From the NCBI GenBank assembly GCA_001799615.1, contig MGTU01000025.1:1-64000 (forward strand): a stretch of DNA of 64,000 nucleotides, read 5' to 3'. The notes below the pieces were generated by a model. The model was given only the letters and a program-made list of their open reading frames with translations. It did no database searches and had not been told where the DNA came from. The translations under genes and the position numbers were made by a program. Origin of the DNA: Elusimicrobia bacterium GWA2_61_42. Lineage in GTDB: Bacteria > Elusimicrobiota > Elusimicrobia > Elusimicrobiales > UBA9959. This document shows positions 32,472 through 39,945 of the stretch, piece by piece; positions within the stretch are counted from its first letter, which is position 1, and every line of letters begins with the position of its first letter.

Positions 32472-32659
32472 AGCAACAAGCCTCCGAAATATAATTTTCT
32501 GTTATATTTCCGATACTTTGTGCTAAGTTCCAATTTGGAGGGGGAAACTTAACGCGCTCGCCTGTTTTGGAGAGACATCACCGCTCGGGTAGTCTTTGGG
32601 CTTTTGGGATACCGTCGCGGCTTGTAGTACGGAACTGTCGGAACTGCTTCTCCCGACCT
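32472..32659 (-). ncRNA. Long structured leader or independent small RNA
   Basis: The transcript predicted from the promoter at 32666-32695 would run about 190 nt before the secreted-protein ATG without a coding frame. Visible structure includes GTCGG/CCGAC near its 5' end and a duplicated CAGTTCCG. There is a TTAAGTT / AACTTAG-type stem, and a perfect 9-bp hairpin GAAATATAA / TTATATTTC (32486-32510) directly before the GGAGG ribosome binding site. It matches no riboswitch, 6S, SRP or tmRNA pattern I recognise. It could be a regulatory leader or a free small RNA. Confidence 0.45.
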
Positions 32660-32665
32660 ACAAAT

Positions 32666-32695
32666 ACAATAGCAAATATCCGCAGCCCTTGTCAA
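32666..32695 (-). promoter_or_regulatory. Near-consensus sigma-70 promoter
   Basis: On the minus strand a perfect TTGACA (32695-32690), an 18-bp spacer and TATTGT (32671-32666) drive leftward transcription from about 32659. Confidence 0.75.
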
Positions 32696-32744
32696 CGTTA
32701 TTCTGACGTTTAAGACTTTTGGGGTTTATAGCTTTGGGTTAAGA

Positions 32745-33214
32745 GCCGCAAGATGTGAAGTCGGGGTGGGCAGGGGGACCGGAACGCAAAACGCGTTCGG
32801 CCACACCGTGGCCTCACTCGGTATTCGCCTGCCGGGCTATGCAACCGGCAGGCAAGAAAGTGGAGCTACGCTCCACGCAACACGGTTTTGCTAACCCGGT
32901 CCCCCTGCCCACCCCTCCGTAGTAGTGGACGCTGGAACAGTTTCCTATGCTTTATGATTATGGCTTCGTGCTTGCGATAAACCGGAGGGGTGGCGTCAAA
33001 TAGCAGGAGGGGTGACGCGCGGACCGGCTTTCCGGGCCAGCCGCGTAAGGTGAACGGCAGGTTTACATCTCGCCAGCCTAGCAGGGGATGGGTGGAGCGG
33101 CTGGACCGGGAAGGCGGTTCGCACGGCAGGACCCCGAACTTGCAACGGCGCCACCCGACTGGACGTTTTGCGTTCCGGTCCCCCTGGCCGCCCTCGACTT
33201 CACATCCTTGCGGC
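32745..33214. mobile_element. MITE-like or structured-RNA element with ~48-bp terminal inverted repeats
   Basis: The left end (32745-32793) and right end (33164-33214) are inverted copies that differ by about two single-base indels and two mismatches. Inside, 32763-32782 pairs perfectly with 32896-32915. This outer stem extends through GCAAAAC / GGTTTTGC and encloses three hairpins: GGCCACACCGTGGCC, a 9-bp stem GCCTGCCGG / CCGGCAGGC (32828-32854) and GTGGAG / CTCCAC (about 32860-32876). A second stem pairs 32909-32919 with 32983-32993. No transposase or credible protein is encoded. It sits between the hydrogenase region and hypA. Confidence 0.7.
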
Positions 33215-33236
33215 ACGATACTCAAAGGTGATTTTG

Positions 33237-33242
33237 TATAAT
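33237..33242 (+). promoter_or_regulatory. -10 element of a probable leaderless transcript (hypA operon)
   Basis: A perfect TATAAT is followed by 6 nt (TGACTT) and the hypA ATG at 33249. It lies 22 bp beyond the right end of the inverted-repeat element. No ribosome binding site is present. Confidence 0.7.
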
Positions 33243-33248
33243 TGACTT

Positions 33249-33653
33249 ATGCATGAATGGGCTTTGGCGGAATCTGTTATTAAATCGGCGGTGGAACACG
33301 CGGGGACCGAGAAGCTGAAGAAGCTTAAGGAGACCGGCGTGGTTTTCGGCGAGCTGCAGGCGATAGACAAGGAGATCTTCGTCTTCGCGCTGGAGGAGCT
33401 GCGCCGGCAGTTCCCGGCCGCGGCGGCCTGCAAGTTCAAGATCATCCTGGAACCCGCGACTTTCCGCTGCAAGGCCTGTACGCATGAATTCCCGCTCAAA
33501 GGCCTGCGCAAGACCAAGGACGAGGCCGAGTTCATCCACTTCGTGCCGGAGATGGCGCACACTTTCCTGAAATGCCCCAAATGCAAAAGCCCCGACTTCG
33601 AAATAGCCAAGGGGCGCGGCGTGCATATCAGCTATATCAAGGGCGACCGATGA
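33249..33653 (+). CDS. hypA: Hydrogenase nickel-incorporation protein HypA (archaeal-like)
   Basis: A 134-residue nickel chaperone. The N-terminal MHEW gives the nickel ligands (H2, E3). The zinc site is made by FRCKAC and LKCPKC. The insert between the two CxxC pairs and the segment IHFVPEMAHTFLKCPKC...DFEIAKGRGVHI closely recall, from memory, the longer HypA of Thermococcales rather than the ~115-residue bacterial form. It overlaps the next gene by 4 nt (ATGA). It should serve the group 3b hydrogenase encoded 4 kb upstream. Confidence 0.93.
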   Translation: MHEWALAESVIKSAVEHAGTEKLKKLKETGVVFGELQAIDKEIFVFALEELRRQFPAAAACKFKIILEPATFRCKACTHEFPLKGLRKTKDEAEFIHFVPEMAHTFLKCPKCKSPDFEIAKGRGVHISYIKGDR

Positions 33654-34354
33654 CCAATATCGACCCCCGGCCTTGCGTAATAGAGGAAAGACTTAAGAAC
33701 ATTAAGAGGGTAATAGCCGTGACCGGCTGGAAGGGCGGCATCGGCAAGAGCGTCACCGCCTGCACGCTGGCGCTGCTGCTGGCCAGAAAGGGCTACAAGA
33801 CCGGCCTGTTCGACCTGGATTTCGCGGGAGCTTCCGATCACCTGATCCTGGGCGCCAATGGCCTTTTCCCGAAAGAGGAGAAGGGGCTGGAGCCGCCGGT
33901 GCACGAGGGCGTGAAGTTCATGTCCGTGGTGTTTTTTTCCGAGAACAAGGCCGTGCCGCTGCGCGGGGCCAACGTTTCCGACGCCATCATAGAGCTGCTG
34001 GCCATCACGCAGTGGGGGGAACTGGATTTCCTGGTGCTGGACATGCCGCCGGGCATCAACGACGCCGCGCTGGACGTGATGCGCTTCGCCCGCAAGGCCG
34101 AGGTGCTGGCCGTGACCACGCCGTCGGTGCTGGCGCACGACGTGCTGGCCCGGTCGCTGGACCTTTATAAAAAGCTGAAAGTGCCGGTGCTGGGCGTGAT
34201 AGAGAATATGTCAGCGGGCGGCAGAAAGCCCAAAGGCGCCTTGGCCGTGATAAGGACGGACCGCGGGCTTGAGAAAGCCCTTGGCCGCCCGGTCTCGCTG
34301 TTGAAGACCCGTTTTGCGGCCGACCTGGGCCGCGCCGTATCCGGATTGTTCTGA
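33650..34354 (+). CDS. Mrp/MinD-family P-loop ATPase, probable functional HypB
   Basis: A 234-residue ATPase with the deviant Walker A motif KGGIGKS (residues 28-34, signature lysine K28), switch-like FDLDFAGASDH, LVLDMPPGINDA and VIENMSAGG. These place it in the Mrp/MinD group. It lacks the GTPase signature and His-rich region of classical bacterial HypB. In Thermococcales a Mrp/MinD-type HypB works with HypA for nickel insertion. The overlapping hypA (ATGA) suggests the same role here. Alternative: an Fe-S cluster carrier of the Mrp/NBP35 type, although the usual C-terminal CPxC is absent. Confidence 0.85.
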   Translation: MTNIDPRPCVIEERLKNIKRVIAVTGWKGGIGKSVTACTLALLLARKGYKTGLFDLDFAGASDHLILGANGLFPKEEKGLEPPVHEGVKFMSVVFFSENKAVPLRGANVSDAIIELLAITQWGELDFLVLDMPPGINDAALDVMRFARKAEVLAVTTPSVLAHDVLARSLDLYKKLKVPVLGVIENMSAGGRKPKGALAVIRTDRGLEKALGRPVSLLKTRFAADLGRAVSGLF

Positions 34355-34431
34355 CAACATGCACAACAGCAACGCCGCCGCCGGGGGCTTCGCCGAATCT
34401 TGATCCGTAAAATTAAGCAGGGGGGTAAACA

Positions 34432-35928
34432 ATGCGGCTAATGATGATAGTTCCAAATTACCATTGTGGGGGCATGGAAGCGGTGCAGGGGCCCTTGATG
34501 AATATCGGTCCGCTATTCGCCGCCTCCGCGGCGCTGAAGGCGGGCCACCAGGTGACCTTCCTGGATTGCACTGCGGAAGACCTCTCGATCGAGGACTGTC
34601 TGGACCGCATCGGCCGCGAGAGCCCGGACGTCATCGGGGTCGCCGCGCGCACCCACCTGGTGAACGAGGCGCTGCGGATAGTGCGCCACGCCCGTAGCCG
34701 TTTCCCCAAAGTCCGCACCCTTCTGGGGGGTATCCACGCCACATTCATGTTCCGGGAAATGCTGGGGGAATGCCCTGAAGCTGACTTTGTGATAACGGGC
34801 GAAGCGGAGGTGGCGACCGGGCAATTGCTGGACGCCTTAACGAAAGGGGCCCCTCTTAACGGCGTACCGGGGCTGATCTGGCGCGATGGCGCCGAACTTC
34901 GGGTAAATCCTCCGGGCGGCCCGCTGAAGGACCTGGACCAGCACCGCCCCGCGTACGAACTAATCCCGAATTGGGACCTCTACCGCAACCATATAAACGG
35001 CGAGCGTTCCGCCGTCGTGCAATTTTCGCGCGGCTGTGTGCAGAAATGCCGCTATTGTTCCCAATGGAAGTTCTGGGATACCTGGCGTGCCTGCTCCCCG
35101 GAAGTGTTCGCTGACGAGATTGCGCTGCTGTACCATGAGCACGGTGTCCGCTACTTCCTTATGGCCGACGAATCTCCCCAGGCGGAAGCGGAGGTATGGA
35201 GCCGGCTGCTGGACGCTTTGATCTCCAAGGGGCTAAAGGACGCCGTGTTCGGGACCTGTGCGCGCGCGAAAGATATCCTGCGCGACCGCGAACTGCTGGC
35301 GCGCTACGCGCAGGCGGGCTTCAGGCTTATGCTGCTGGGGGCTGAGTTTACGGCCAATAAAACGCTGAAGACAGTCAATAAGGAGCAGCGGCTGGAGGAC
35401 ACCGCGCTGGCGGTGAAGCTGATACAGGACGCGGGGATGATAGCGATGGTGGACATCATGCTGGGCTGGAACAATCGCGAGGACGAGGTGGTTCAAACGC
35501 TGGAGAACCTGGGCGGGCTGTCAGCCGACTACGTCTGTTTCTTTTGGACCACGCCTTACCCGTGGACCGATTCCTATAAGGAACTGATGGCGGAGTTCGG
35601 CACGGCGCCGGCCTACGACAACTGGAACTTCATGACCTTCTTCGGTAAGGGCGTCGACCAGAAGAGGGCCGAAAGGGAACTGGTTAAATTCTATGTCCGT
35701 TACCATTTCTCGCCTTCCAGGTTCTTTAAGGGCTGGTTCTCCGGCCCTCTCCCGCGCCGGAAACTCTACCGCCAGATGTTCTGGCTTGGGGTGCGCAGAT
35801 CACTGGTGCAACTCTATCCGTGGCTGTCGGCGCTCCTCGCCCCGAAGAACAGCCGAGTGAAAGCGATGCACTACTGCGATCCGCGCCACCGCTGGCTGGC
35901 CGGCTCAAATATGGCCGGGGAGAGCTGA
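34432..35928 (+). CDS. B12-binding-domain radical SAM enzyme, BchE-like
   Basis: A 498-residue protein. Residues 1-150 form a cobalamin-binding-like Rossmann domain (GHQVTFLDCTAEDLS, VIGVAARTHL, LLGGIHATFM). The radical SAM core has CX3CX2C at C202, C206 and C209, within SRGCVQKCRYCSQWKFWDTW. That surround resembles BchE, the anaerobic Mg-protoporphyrin ester cyclase. The C-terminal ~120 residues are rich in aromatic and basic residues. No chlorophyll genes are visible, so the product is unknown. AGGGGGG lies about 9 nt before the ATG. The gene is monocistronic with its own terminator. Confidence 0.85.
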   Translation: MRLMMIVPNYHCGGMEAVQGPLMNIGPLFAASAALKAGHQVTFLDCTAEDLSIEDCLDRIGRESPDVIGVAARTHLVNEALRIVRHARSRFPKVRTLLGGIHATFMFREMLGECPEADFVITGEAEVATGQLLDALTKGAPLNGVPGLIWRDGAELRVNPPGGPLKDLDQHRPAYELIPNWDLYRNHINGERSAVVQFSRGCVQKCRYCSQWKFWDTWRACSPEVFADEIALLYHEHGVRYFLMADESPQAEAEVWSRLLDALISKGLKDAVFGTCARAKDILRDRELLARYAQAGFRLMLLGAEFTANKTLKTVNKEQRLEDTALAVKLIQDAGMIAMVDIMLGWNNREDEVVQTLENLGGLSADYVCFFWTTPYPWTDSYKELMAEFGTAPAYDNWNFMTFFGKGVDQKRAERELVKFYVRYHFSPSRFFKGWFSGPLPRRKLYRQMFWLGVRRSLVQLYPWLSALLAPKNSRVKAMHYCDPRHRWLAGSNMAGES

Positions 35929-35945
35929 GCCGTGCCTGACGCGGT

Positions 35946-35972
35946 AAAAAAGCCGGATCCCCCGGCTTTTTT
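35946..35972 (+). terminator. Terminator of the radical SAM gene
   Basis: The stem AAAAAAGCCGG / CCGGCTTTTTT with a 5-nt ATCCC loop begins 17 nt after the stop. Confidence 0.9.
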
Positions 35973-36050
35973 GCCGGCGGCCTTCCGCCACTAATCTTCC
36001 CTGTTTTTTAAAAACTTGCTATTATCTGTCCTTGGGGAGCTAAAGTCAAC

Positions 36051-36371
36051 ATGCCGGTCTACCTGATAACCTACTCCATACTCTTCTGGGTTCCCGCCCT
36101 TCTTTTCGTCCTTTTCCTGCTTAAGACTTTCGACGTCAGCCTGCGCCGGTCCTTCTGGGCGACCTCCGGAGCGATGGCCGTGGTGCTCGTGGGGATGGAG
36201 TACCTGTTCCTTAAGTTCGACGTGTGGTTCTTTTCGGAGAAGATAGACCCCCTGGTGGGCCTTTGGATCGGGAGCGCGCCGGTGGAGGAATTCGTTTTCT
36301 GGTTCGGGGCCACACCGTTCTGTCTGGCCGTTTACCTGGGTTACTGCAAGCTATTGAAAAAAAATGCCTAA
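36051..36371 (+). CDS. Lycopene-cyclase-domain membrane protein (CrtYc-like)
   Basis: A 106-residue protein with three TM helices and the family motif in IGSAPVEEFVFWFGATPF (P-x-E-E before the last helix). The heterodimeric lycopene cyclases of actinobacteria and the fungal/archaeal fused forms have this architecture. It overlaps the following gene by 8 nt. A weak promoter (TATTAT, 36020-36025) and GGGGAG precede it. The substrate may be a carotenoid, but no phytoene synthase or desaturase is in the window. Confidence 0.75.
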   Translation: MPVYLITYSILFWVPALLFVLFLLKTFDVSLRRSFWATSGAMAVVLVGMEYLFLKFDVWFFSEKIDPLVGLWIGSAPVEEFVFWFGATPFCLAVYLGYCKLLKKNA

Positions 36372-36753
36372 CATCGACGAACTGCTGACCGAAGAGGACA
36401 GGAAGAAGAAGAACGCGACAGCCCAAAGAAGATGGCCGGCCACCGTCATTCTTGCTGTACCGTTCATACTGCTGCTGGTTCCCCTTTATAAAGCCGCCAA
36501 AGAGCGGGTGAACTGGAAAGCCGCCCTCTCGATGATAGCCACCTTCGAGGTAGTGATGTTCTGCGCCGAATTCTTCTCCGTTTCCCGCGGTCACTGGGTC
36601 TGGAACCCTAACCGTACGCTTGGTGTCGCCATATTCGGCATCCCCATAGAAGAGCCTCTCCTGTATTATTGGTTCCCTCCGCTTTTCGTCGTGATCCTGA
36701 TGCACGCCATAGAGGGGTTCCTCGAACGGCGCAAGGCGGGAACGAGCAAATGA
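36364..36753 (+). CDS. Lycopene-cyclase-domain membrane protein (CrtYd-like)
   Basis: A 129-residue partner of the preceding protein, with a basic cytoplasmic start and three TM helices. Conserved blocks are FFSVSRGHWVWNPNRT and GIPIEEPLLYYWFPPLF, which match the second half of two-gene lycopene cyclases. The gene overlaps both neighbours (8 nt upstream, ATGA downstream), so the products are probably made in equal amounts as a complex. Confidence 0.75.
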   Translation: MPNIDELLTEEDRKKKNATAQRRWPATVILAVPFILLLVPLYKAAKERVNWKAALSMIATFEVVMFCAEFFSVSRGHWVWNPNRTLGVAIFGIPIEEPLLYYWFPPLFVVILMHAIEGFLERRKAGTSK

Positions 36754-37280
36754 AAATGATCCTGCTGGAGATAGTTCTTTTCGCGCAGATACCGCTCATT
36801 TGGTATCTTTTCAAGCGGTTAGCCAAAAGGAACGTGCTGGGGGAAATGATAGCCGGGGCCATGATAGGCGCCTTCAACGAATTCGCCACGGCGCCGCTCT
36901 GGGACTACCACCTCTGCATTAATATTTATAAGGACACCCCCCTGGCCGTGGTGCTCGGCTGGGGCGTGATGTTCACTCTGGTAACGTTCATCTCCGAGAA
37001 GCTGTACTGCGCTTTTCTTAAACTGCCCCGGATAACCCCGAAAGACAAACGGATCTTCGTCTTCGACGTTGCCTCTGCGGCCTTGGTGGCTTTCCCGTTG
37101 GAGACCCTGGGGCTGAAAGCCGGCATCTGGACTTACCGTTACGACCGGTTGGGCTGGGACTGGGGCAATGTCCCCTTTTTTAATATGCCTTACGAGGCGC
37201 TGGCCGGCTATATACTTTTTATGCTGGTGACGCCCACGTTCGTGCGCTATTGGGAAAGACCGTTCGAGGGGGGGGAATGA
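36750..37280 (+). CDS. Polytopic membrane protein, distant carotenoid-cyclase/CruF-like
   Basis: A 176-residue protein with about five TM helices. The block PLETLGLKAGIWTYRYDRLG and the following VPFFNMPYEALAGY resemble the E-x-x-G...G-x-Y-x-Y and P-x-(E/N) motifs of lycopene cyclase and CruF proteins. I cannot name a family with confidence. The start at 36750 is fixed by ATGA overlap with the preceding gene. It overlaps the kinase gene the same way. Confidence 0.6.
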   Translation: MKMILLEIVLFAQIPLIWYLFKRLAKRNVLGEMIAGAMIGAFNEFATAPLWDYHLCINIYKDTPLAVVLGWGVMFTLVTFISEKLYCAFLKLPRITPKDKRIFVFDVASAALVAFPLETLGLKAGIWTYRYDRLGWDWGNVPFFNMPYEALAGYILFMLVTPTFVRYWERPFEGGE

Positions 37281-38563
37281 GCGTGTTAGCGGATAAAGTG
37301 CTGATAACCGTGGACCCGCAGCTTTTCCGCAAGCAGGCCCTGCTTTCTTCCGGGGCGTGTTTCCTGGTTTCCCTGCTATATTTCGCCACAGATTTCCCCC
37401 GCGGTTGCGAGATCGGGGCAATGTCATTGGTCGCTTCCGTGCTTTATCTGCTGTTCTTCATTTTTTTTCGCCCGCTGTACAAAAGGGGACATACCCGCGT
37501 TGGAATGTTATTGAGCGGTGTGGCCATACTGACGCTGGCTTTCGTGGTCCACTTCAGCGGCGGGGTGACCTCGCCGTTCGTGTTCCTGTACTTCATCCTG
37601 CTCATCTCGGAAGCCGTGTACGGGCTTCAAAACCCGGTATCACTGCCGCTGGCCGTCCTTACCTATGGCTTTGTCTGCGCGGGGGAGGCCTTCAACTGGC
37701 TCACTCCCGCCAACTCCTGGGCCGTCGCCATTTACAGCAATAAAATAGTCACAGTTATACTGGGGACGATGACCGTAATTTTTATGTGGATCACCCGCTA
37801 TATAACCGGGCTGATAGTATTGAACCTGCGCGTAAGCCTTGATACGGAAAACGCGGAAAAACAAAGCCTGCTGGCTAAATTCACCGAGCTGAATTCCAGC
37901 GCCCAGATAGGTGTGCTCTCGCACAGGATCGTGCATGACCTGCGCGGCCCGATATCTTCCATTTCCGGGTATATCCAGTTAGAGATGCTGAAATCTAAAA
38001 CCCCCGAAGACCAAGGGATGCTTAAGGACCTTAATGATATCGTCACGGGCATGTCCGAATCCCTGAAAGGCATTACCCAGTTTGGCAGGGCCGCCTACGG
38101 ACCGCCCGAGAAAATAGTCCTTTCCGACCTGATGCGTATGATCATCGCCATCGTGTCTTTCTCGCCCCAGGCCCGCGGCGTGAAATTTATAAAACTATAT
38201 GAAGAGAACTTTCCGGCAGCCGTGTACGCTTCCAGGGCGGACCTGCAGCAGGTCTATTTCAATATCATCAAGAACGCGGTAGAGGCCGTCAAAGACAACG
38301 CGGGCGACCGGCGGATAGAGTTCTCTGTAAAGGTCCTGGATAAAGAAGCAGAGATTTCCATCACGGATAACGGCCCTGGCATGGCGGCGGAAGTTCTGAA
38401 GGGCCTTTTCCGCAGGGCCATGACCACCAAGAAGGACGGGACGGGGGTAGGGCTGCTGATCACACGTGACCTGTTGTTCCGCAACGACGGAGCCATAGAA
38501 TTCCACAATCTCCCGGCCGGGGGGCTTTGGGTGGTGACCAGGTTCCCGCTGGTGCGGTCTTAG
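37277..38563 (+). CDS. Membrane-bound sensor histidine kinase
   Basis: A 428-residue kinase with about six TM helices (residues 20-180), including HFSGGVTSPFVFLYFIL. That loop resembles the quinone-sensing GG-x-x-NPF segment of RegB-type kinases. The phospho-acceptor is H220 in RIVHDLRGPISS, the N-box is FNIIKNAVEAV, and the ATP lid has DNGPGM and GTGVGLLI. The start is set by ATGA overlap with the membrane protein before it. Its position inside an operon of cyclase-like proteins suggests that it senses the membrane or their product. No cognate regulator is adjacent. Confidence 0.88.
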   Translation: MSVLADKVLITVDPQLFRKQALLSSGACFLVSLLYFATDFPRGCEIGAMSLVASVLYLLFFIFFRPLYKRGHTRVGMLLSGVAILTLAFVVHFSGGVTSPFVFLYFILLISEAVYGLQNPVSLPLAVLTYGFVCAGEAFNWLTPANSWAVAIYSNKIVTVILGTMTVIFMWITRYITGLIVLNLRVSLDTENAEKQSLLAKFTELNSSAQIGVLSHRIVHDLRGPISSISGYIQLEMLKSKTPEDQGMLKDLNDIVTGMSESLKGITQFGRAAYGPPEKIVLSDLMRMIIAIVSFSPQARGVKFIKLYEENFPAAVYASRADLQQVYFNIIKNAVEAVKDNAGDRRIEFSVKVLDKEAEISITDNGPGMAAEVLKGLFRRAMTTKKDGTGVGLLITRDLLFRNDGAIEFHNLPAGGLWVVTRFPLVRS

Positions 38564-38658
38564 CGCCTGGGGCCGGGCGTATATAAAGTATAATCCTGTT
38601 AAGTCGTAAAATCCGGGGGTAGGATACCGGACATCCTGTCAGGCTTGTGAGGCACCCA

Positions 38659-39933
38659 ATGCGTAACACATCATTAGGGAACATGCGGTTGTCTTCTATT
38701 CCCGGAATTCTCTTTTCCGGGTTCTTTATTGTCGGGGCCATGGCGACAGGGGCCGCTGCCTCGGGTTATGAGTTCGACGGGGTGGGGGCGCGCTCGGTGG
38801 CGCGCGGCGGGGCAGTGATAGCGGACTCGCCCGACTGGACGGCCATCTACTGGAACCCCGCGAACCTGGCCGGGGCGCCCAGGCAGGCCAGCCTGGAGTT
38901 GCGCGGCGGCGGGATGACCAGCAAGGATGGGAACTCTTTCAATATCCCCGGAGTCGGAAATCCCTTCTCCAAGAAGACCAACAGTACCAATTTCATCTTC
39001 GGCGCCGCGGGAGCCGTGGTTCCGCTTAAGGACGGCTCCGCCCTGGGGTTCGGAATGTATACTCCCATAATGCAGGGTGCCCGCTTCAAGAATAACGCCG
39101 TGCCTCCCGTGGCTTTATTCAACAGCCTGGATTACAGGTCCCAGGTGGTGCTTGCTGTGGGCAATGTCTCATATTCCCGCAAGCTTTCCGATTCGCTCTC
39201 CGCTGGTGCGGGAGCGGACGTGTTGTACGTTGACCTTAATACCGAGGCTGTCAGCGATTTCGCCGTGAACCCCGTCAATTTCGCAGCTCCCGACGTGCAG
39301 ACGGTCAAGCTTAAGGGCTCGGGTTCCGGGCTTGAGGGGGTGGCCGGCCTGAAGTACGACTACTCTGAGACGCTCTCTTTCGGCGCCGTTTTCCGCACCG
39401 GCAGCGGCTTCCGCATCAATGGGGACGCCACCGGCCGTTCGCAGCTATTTCCCGACGAGAATACAAAGTTCCATACGCTCCTGAAGCATCCGCCCACCTC
39501 CGGGATAGGCGCCGCATGGCAGGCTAAGCGGAACCTCAAACTTACCTGCGATTTCGCCCAGGCCTGGTGGAAAGGTTTCAATAACGGGACCACCTACGAT
39601 ACGCCCGGCAATATGCTGGTTAATTCCGGTAACACCCTGGACTGGAAGAATTCATACAAGTTCCGGGCCGGGGCGCTGTGGGCCTATAATGGCAATACCG
39701 ACCTGATGCTCGGCTACGCTTTTGACACGCCGGCTATAGACAAGGACAGCGTGGATTTTTCCACGGCCATAGACGTCCCCATGCACCGGTTCTCCACCGC
39801 GGTTACCAAAAAATGGAGCGCGGTGGAAGCCACGCTGGGCGCCCTGTACGGCGGCGGTAAAAGAAAAGCCGGTGGAGTGGACTACTCCCTTTCCGGCTGG
39901 TACCTGATGAGCGAGCTTGGTTATAGGTTCTAG
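38659..39933 (+). CDS. FadL/TodX-type outer-membrane protein
   Basis: A protein of about 424 residues with a hydrophobic signal region (ILFSGFFIVGAMATGAAASG). The mature start is GYEFDGVGARSVARGGA and carries the FadL-family pattern ADSPDWTAIYWNPANLAG. Alternating amphipathic strands end in a C-terminal aromatic (LGYRF), as for beta-barrels. FadL proteins import hydrophobic molecules across the outer membrane. ATG 38659 is preferred for its GAGG site; GTG 38647 and ATG 38683 are alternatives. TATAAT occurs in the 95-nt gap before it. Confidence 0.85.
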   Translation: MRNTSLGNMRLSSIPGILFSGFFIVGAMATGAAASGYEFDGVGARSVARGGAVIADSPDWTAIYWNPANLAGAPRQASLELRGGGMTSKDGNSFNIPGVGNPFSKKTNSTNFIFGAAGAVVPLKDGSALGFGMYTPIMQGARFKNNAVPPVALFNSLDYRSQVVLAVGNVSYSRKLSDSLSAGAGADVLYVDLNTEAVSDFAVNPVNFAAPDVQTVKLKGSGSGLEGVAGLKYDYSETLSFGAVFRTGSGFRINGDATGRSQLFPDENTKFHTLLKHPPTSGIGAAWQAKRNLKLTCDFAQAWWKGFNNGTTYDTPGNMLVNSGNTLDWKNSYKFRAGALWAYNGNTDLMLGYAFDTPAIDKDSVDFSTAIDVPMHRFSTAVTKKWSAVEATLGALYGGGKRKAGGVDYSLSGWYLMSELGYRF

Positions 39934-39945
39934 GGAGCGAGGCGA

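Noticed and set aside
32866-33225. 119-codon minus-strand frame within the inverted-repeat element
   Set aside because: Its codons follow the hairpin arms, it has no ribosome binding site and no recognisable domain; treated as noncoding.
33650-34354. Apo-Mrp/NBP35 iron-sulfur carrier
   Set aside because: It lacks the C-terminal CPxC cysteines and is translationally coupled to hypA, so the HypB-like role is favoured; not fully excluded.
34432-35928. True BchE for bacteriochlorophyll synthesis
   Set aside because: The cysteine motif surround is BchE-like, but no other bch, puf or photosystem genes are present, so only family resemblance is claimed.
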